Assembly: GCA_007132315.1 (NCBI GenBank)
Contig: SLOW01000307.1
Span: 1 to 14,581, forward strand
Length of the DNA: 14,581 nt
Reading direction: 5' to 3'
Source of the DNA: Opitutales bacterium
Lineage (GTDB): Bacteria > Verrucomicrobiota > Verrucomicrobiia > Opitutales > T3Sed10-336
The translations under genes were made by a program, and so were the position numbers. Shown one piece after another: positions 14,522-14,581 of this stretch (its first letter is position 1; every line of letters begins with the position of its first letter). The notes beneath the pieces were generated by a model that worked only from the letters and a program-made list of their open reading frames with translations, made no database searches and was not told where the DNA came from.

Positions 14522-14551
14522 GGCCCCGGCACGCGCCGGGGCCTTTTTTTT
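14522..14551 (+). terminator. Strong intrinsic terminator after the secretin gene
   Basis: A perfect 9-bp GC stem, GGCCCCGGC (14522-14530) with GCCGGGGCC (14535-14543), encloses an ACGC loop and is followed by eight T residues (14544-14551). It lies 12 bases past the secretin stop and ends the pilus-like cluster. The last bases of the window contain an ATG at 14573 (M-T-K) that could open the next gene, but too little is present to say. Confidence 0.95.
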
Positions 14552-14581
14552 GATCGGTACTGGCGATCGATTATGACGAAG

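Overview
The window is GC-rich bacterial chromosomal DNA. The best clue to the organism is the 7.2 kb block at the right end. It encodes, in order, homologues of the pilus-like proteins known from Akkermansia muciniphila as Amuc_1102, Amuc_1101, Amuc_1100, Amuc_1099 and Amuc_1098. That gene set is typical of Verrucomicrobiota, so I infer a verrucomicrobial genome; class or genus cannot be fixed from the sequence alone. Recognisable Shine-Dalgarno sequences are rare here. Most starts have none, including the three pdh genes and the pilus genes, while the Nudix gene has a GAGG.

Layout, left to right. (1) 1-655, plus strand: the C-terminal tail of NadD followed by RsfS, a classic housekeeping pair. 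(2) 656-980: a gene-free stretch packed with inverted and direct repeats. (3) 981-1772, minus: an exported DUF481-type outer-membrane beta-barrel protein, divergent from (4) 1981-2832, plus: an MscS-type mechanosensitive channel. (5) 2833-3008: a convergent gap with more repeat sequence. (6) 3009-6513, minus: a compact pyruvate dehydrogenase operon in the order pdhA (E1 alpha), pdhB (E1 beta), pdhC (E2), with no E3 gene in the window. (7) 6694-7221, minus: a Nudix hydrolase, divergent from (8) 7367-14509, plus: the pilus-like cluster. It ends at a very strong intrinsic terminator (14522-14551).

The pilus-like cluster follows the canonical pilM-N-O-P-Q order of type IV pilus assembly operons, with modifications. 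An exported protein comes first. Next, PilM and PilN are fused into one 569-residue polypeptide that keeps the PilN docking motif inside the chain (FNLVP). Then come a PilO-like bitopic protein of the Amuc_1100 type, a PilP-position protein of the Amuc_1099 type with a lipobox-like LIGC in its N-terminal hydrophobic segment, and a secretin with a long TPR-like N-terminal extension. Together these would form the inner-membrane alignment complex and outer-membrane pore of a type IV pilus or related envelope machine. No motor ATPase, platform protein, prepilin peptidase or pilin is encoded here, so those parts must lie elsewhere or be absent.

The most interesting items are the PilM-PilN fusion, the possible lipobox in the Amuc_1099-like protein, the structured intergenic repeat cluster at 731-948 with a related module at 2866-2898, and the terminator-like element before the secretin gene. 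I did not find a CRISPR array, insertion sequence, tRNA, rRNA or obvious defence system.
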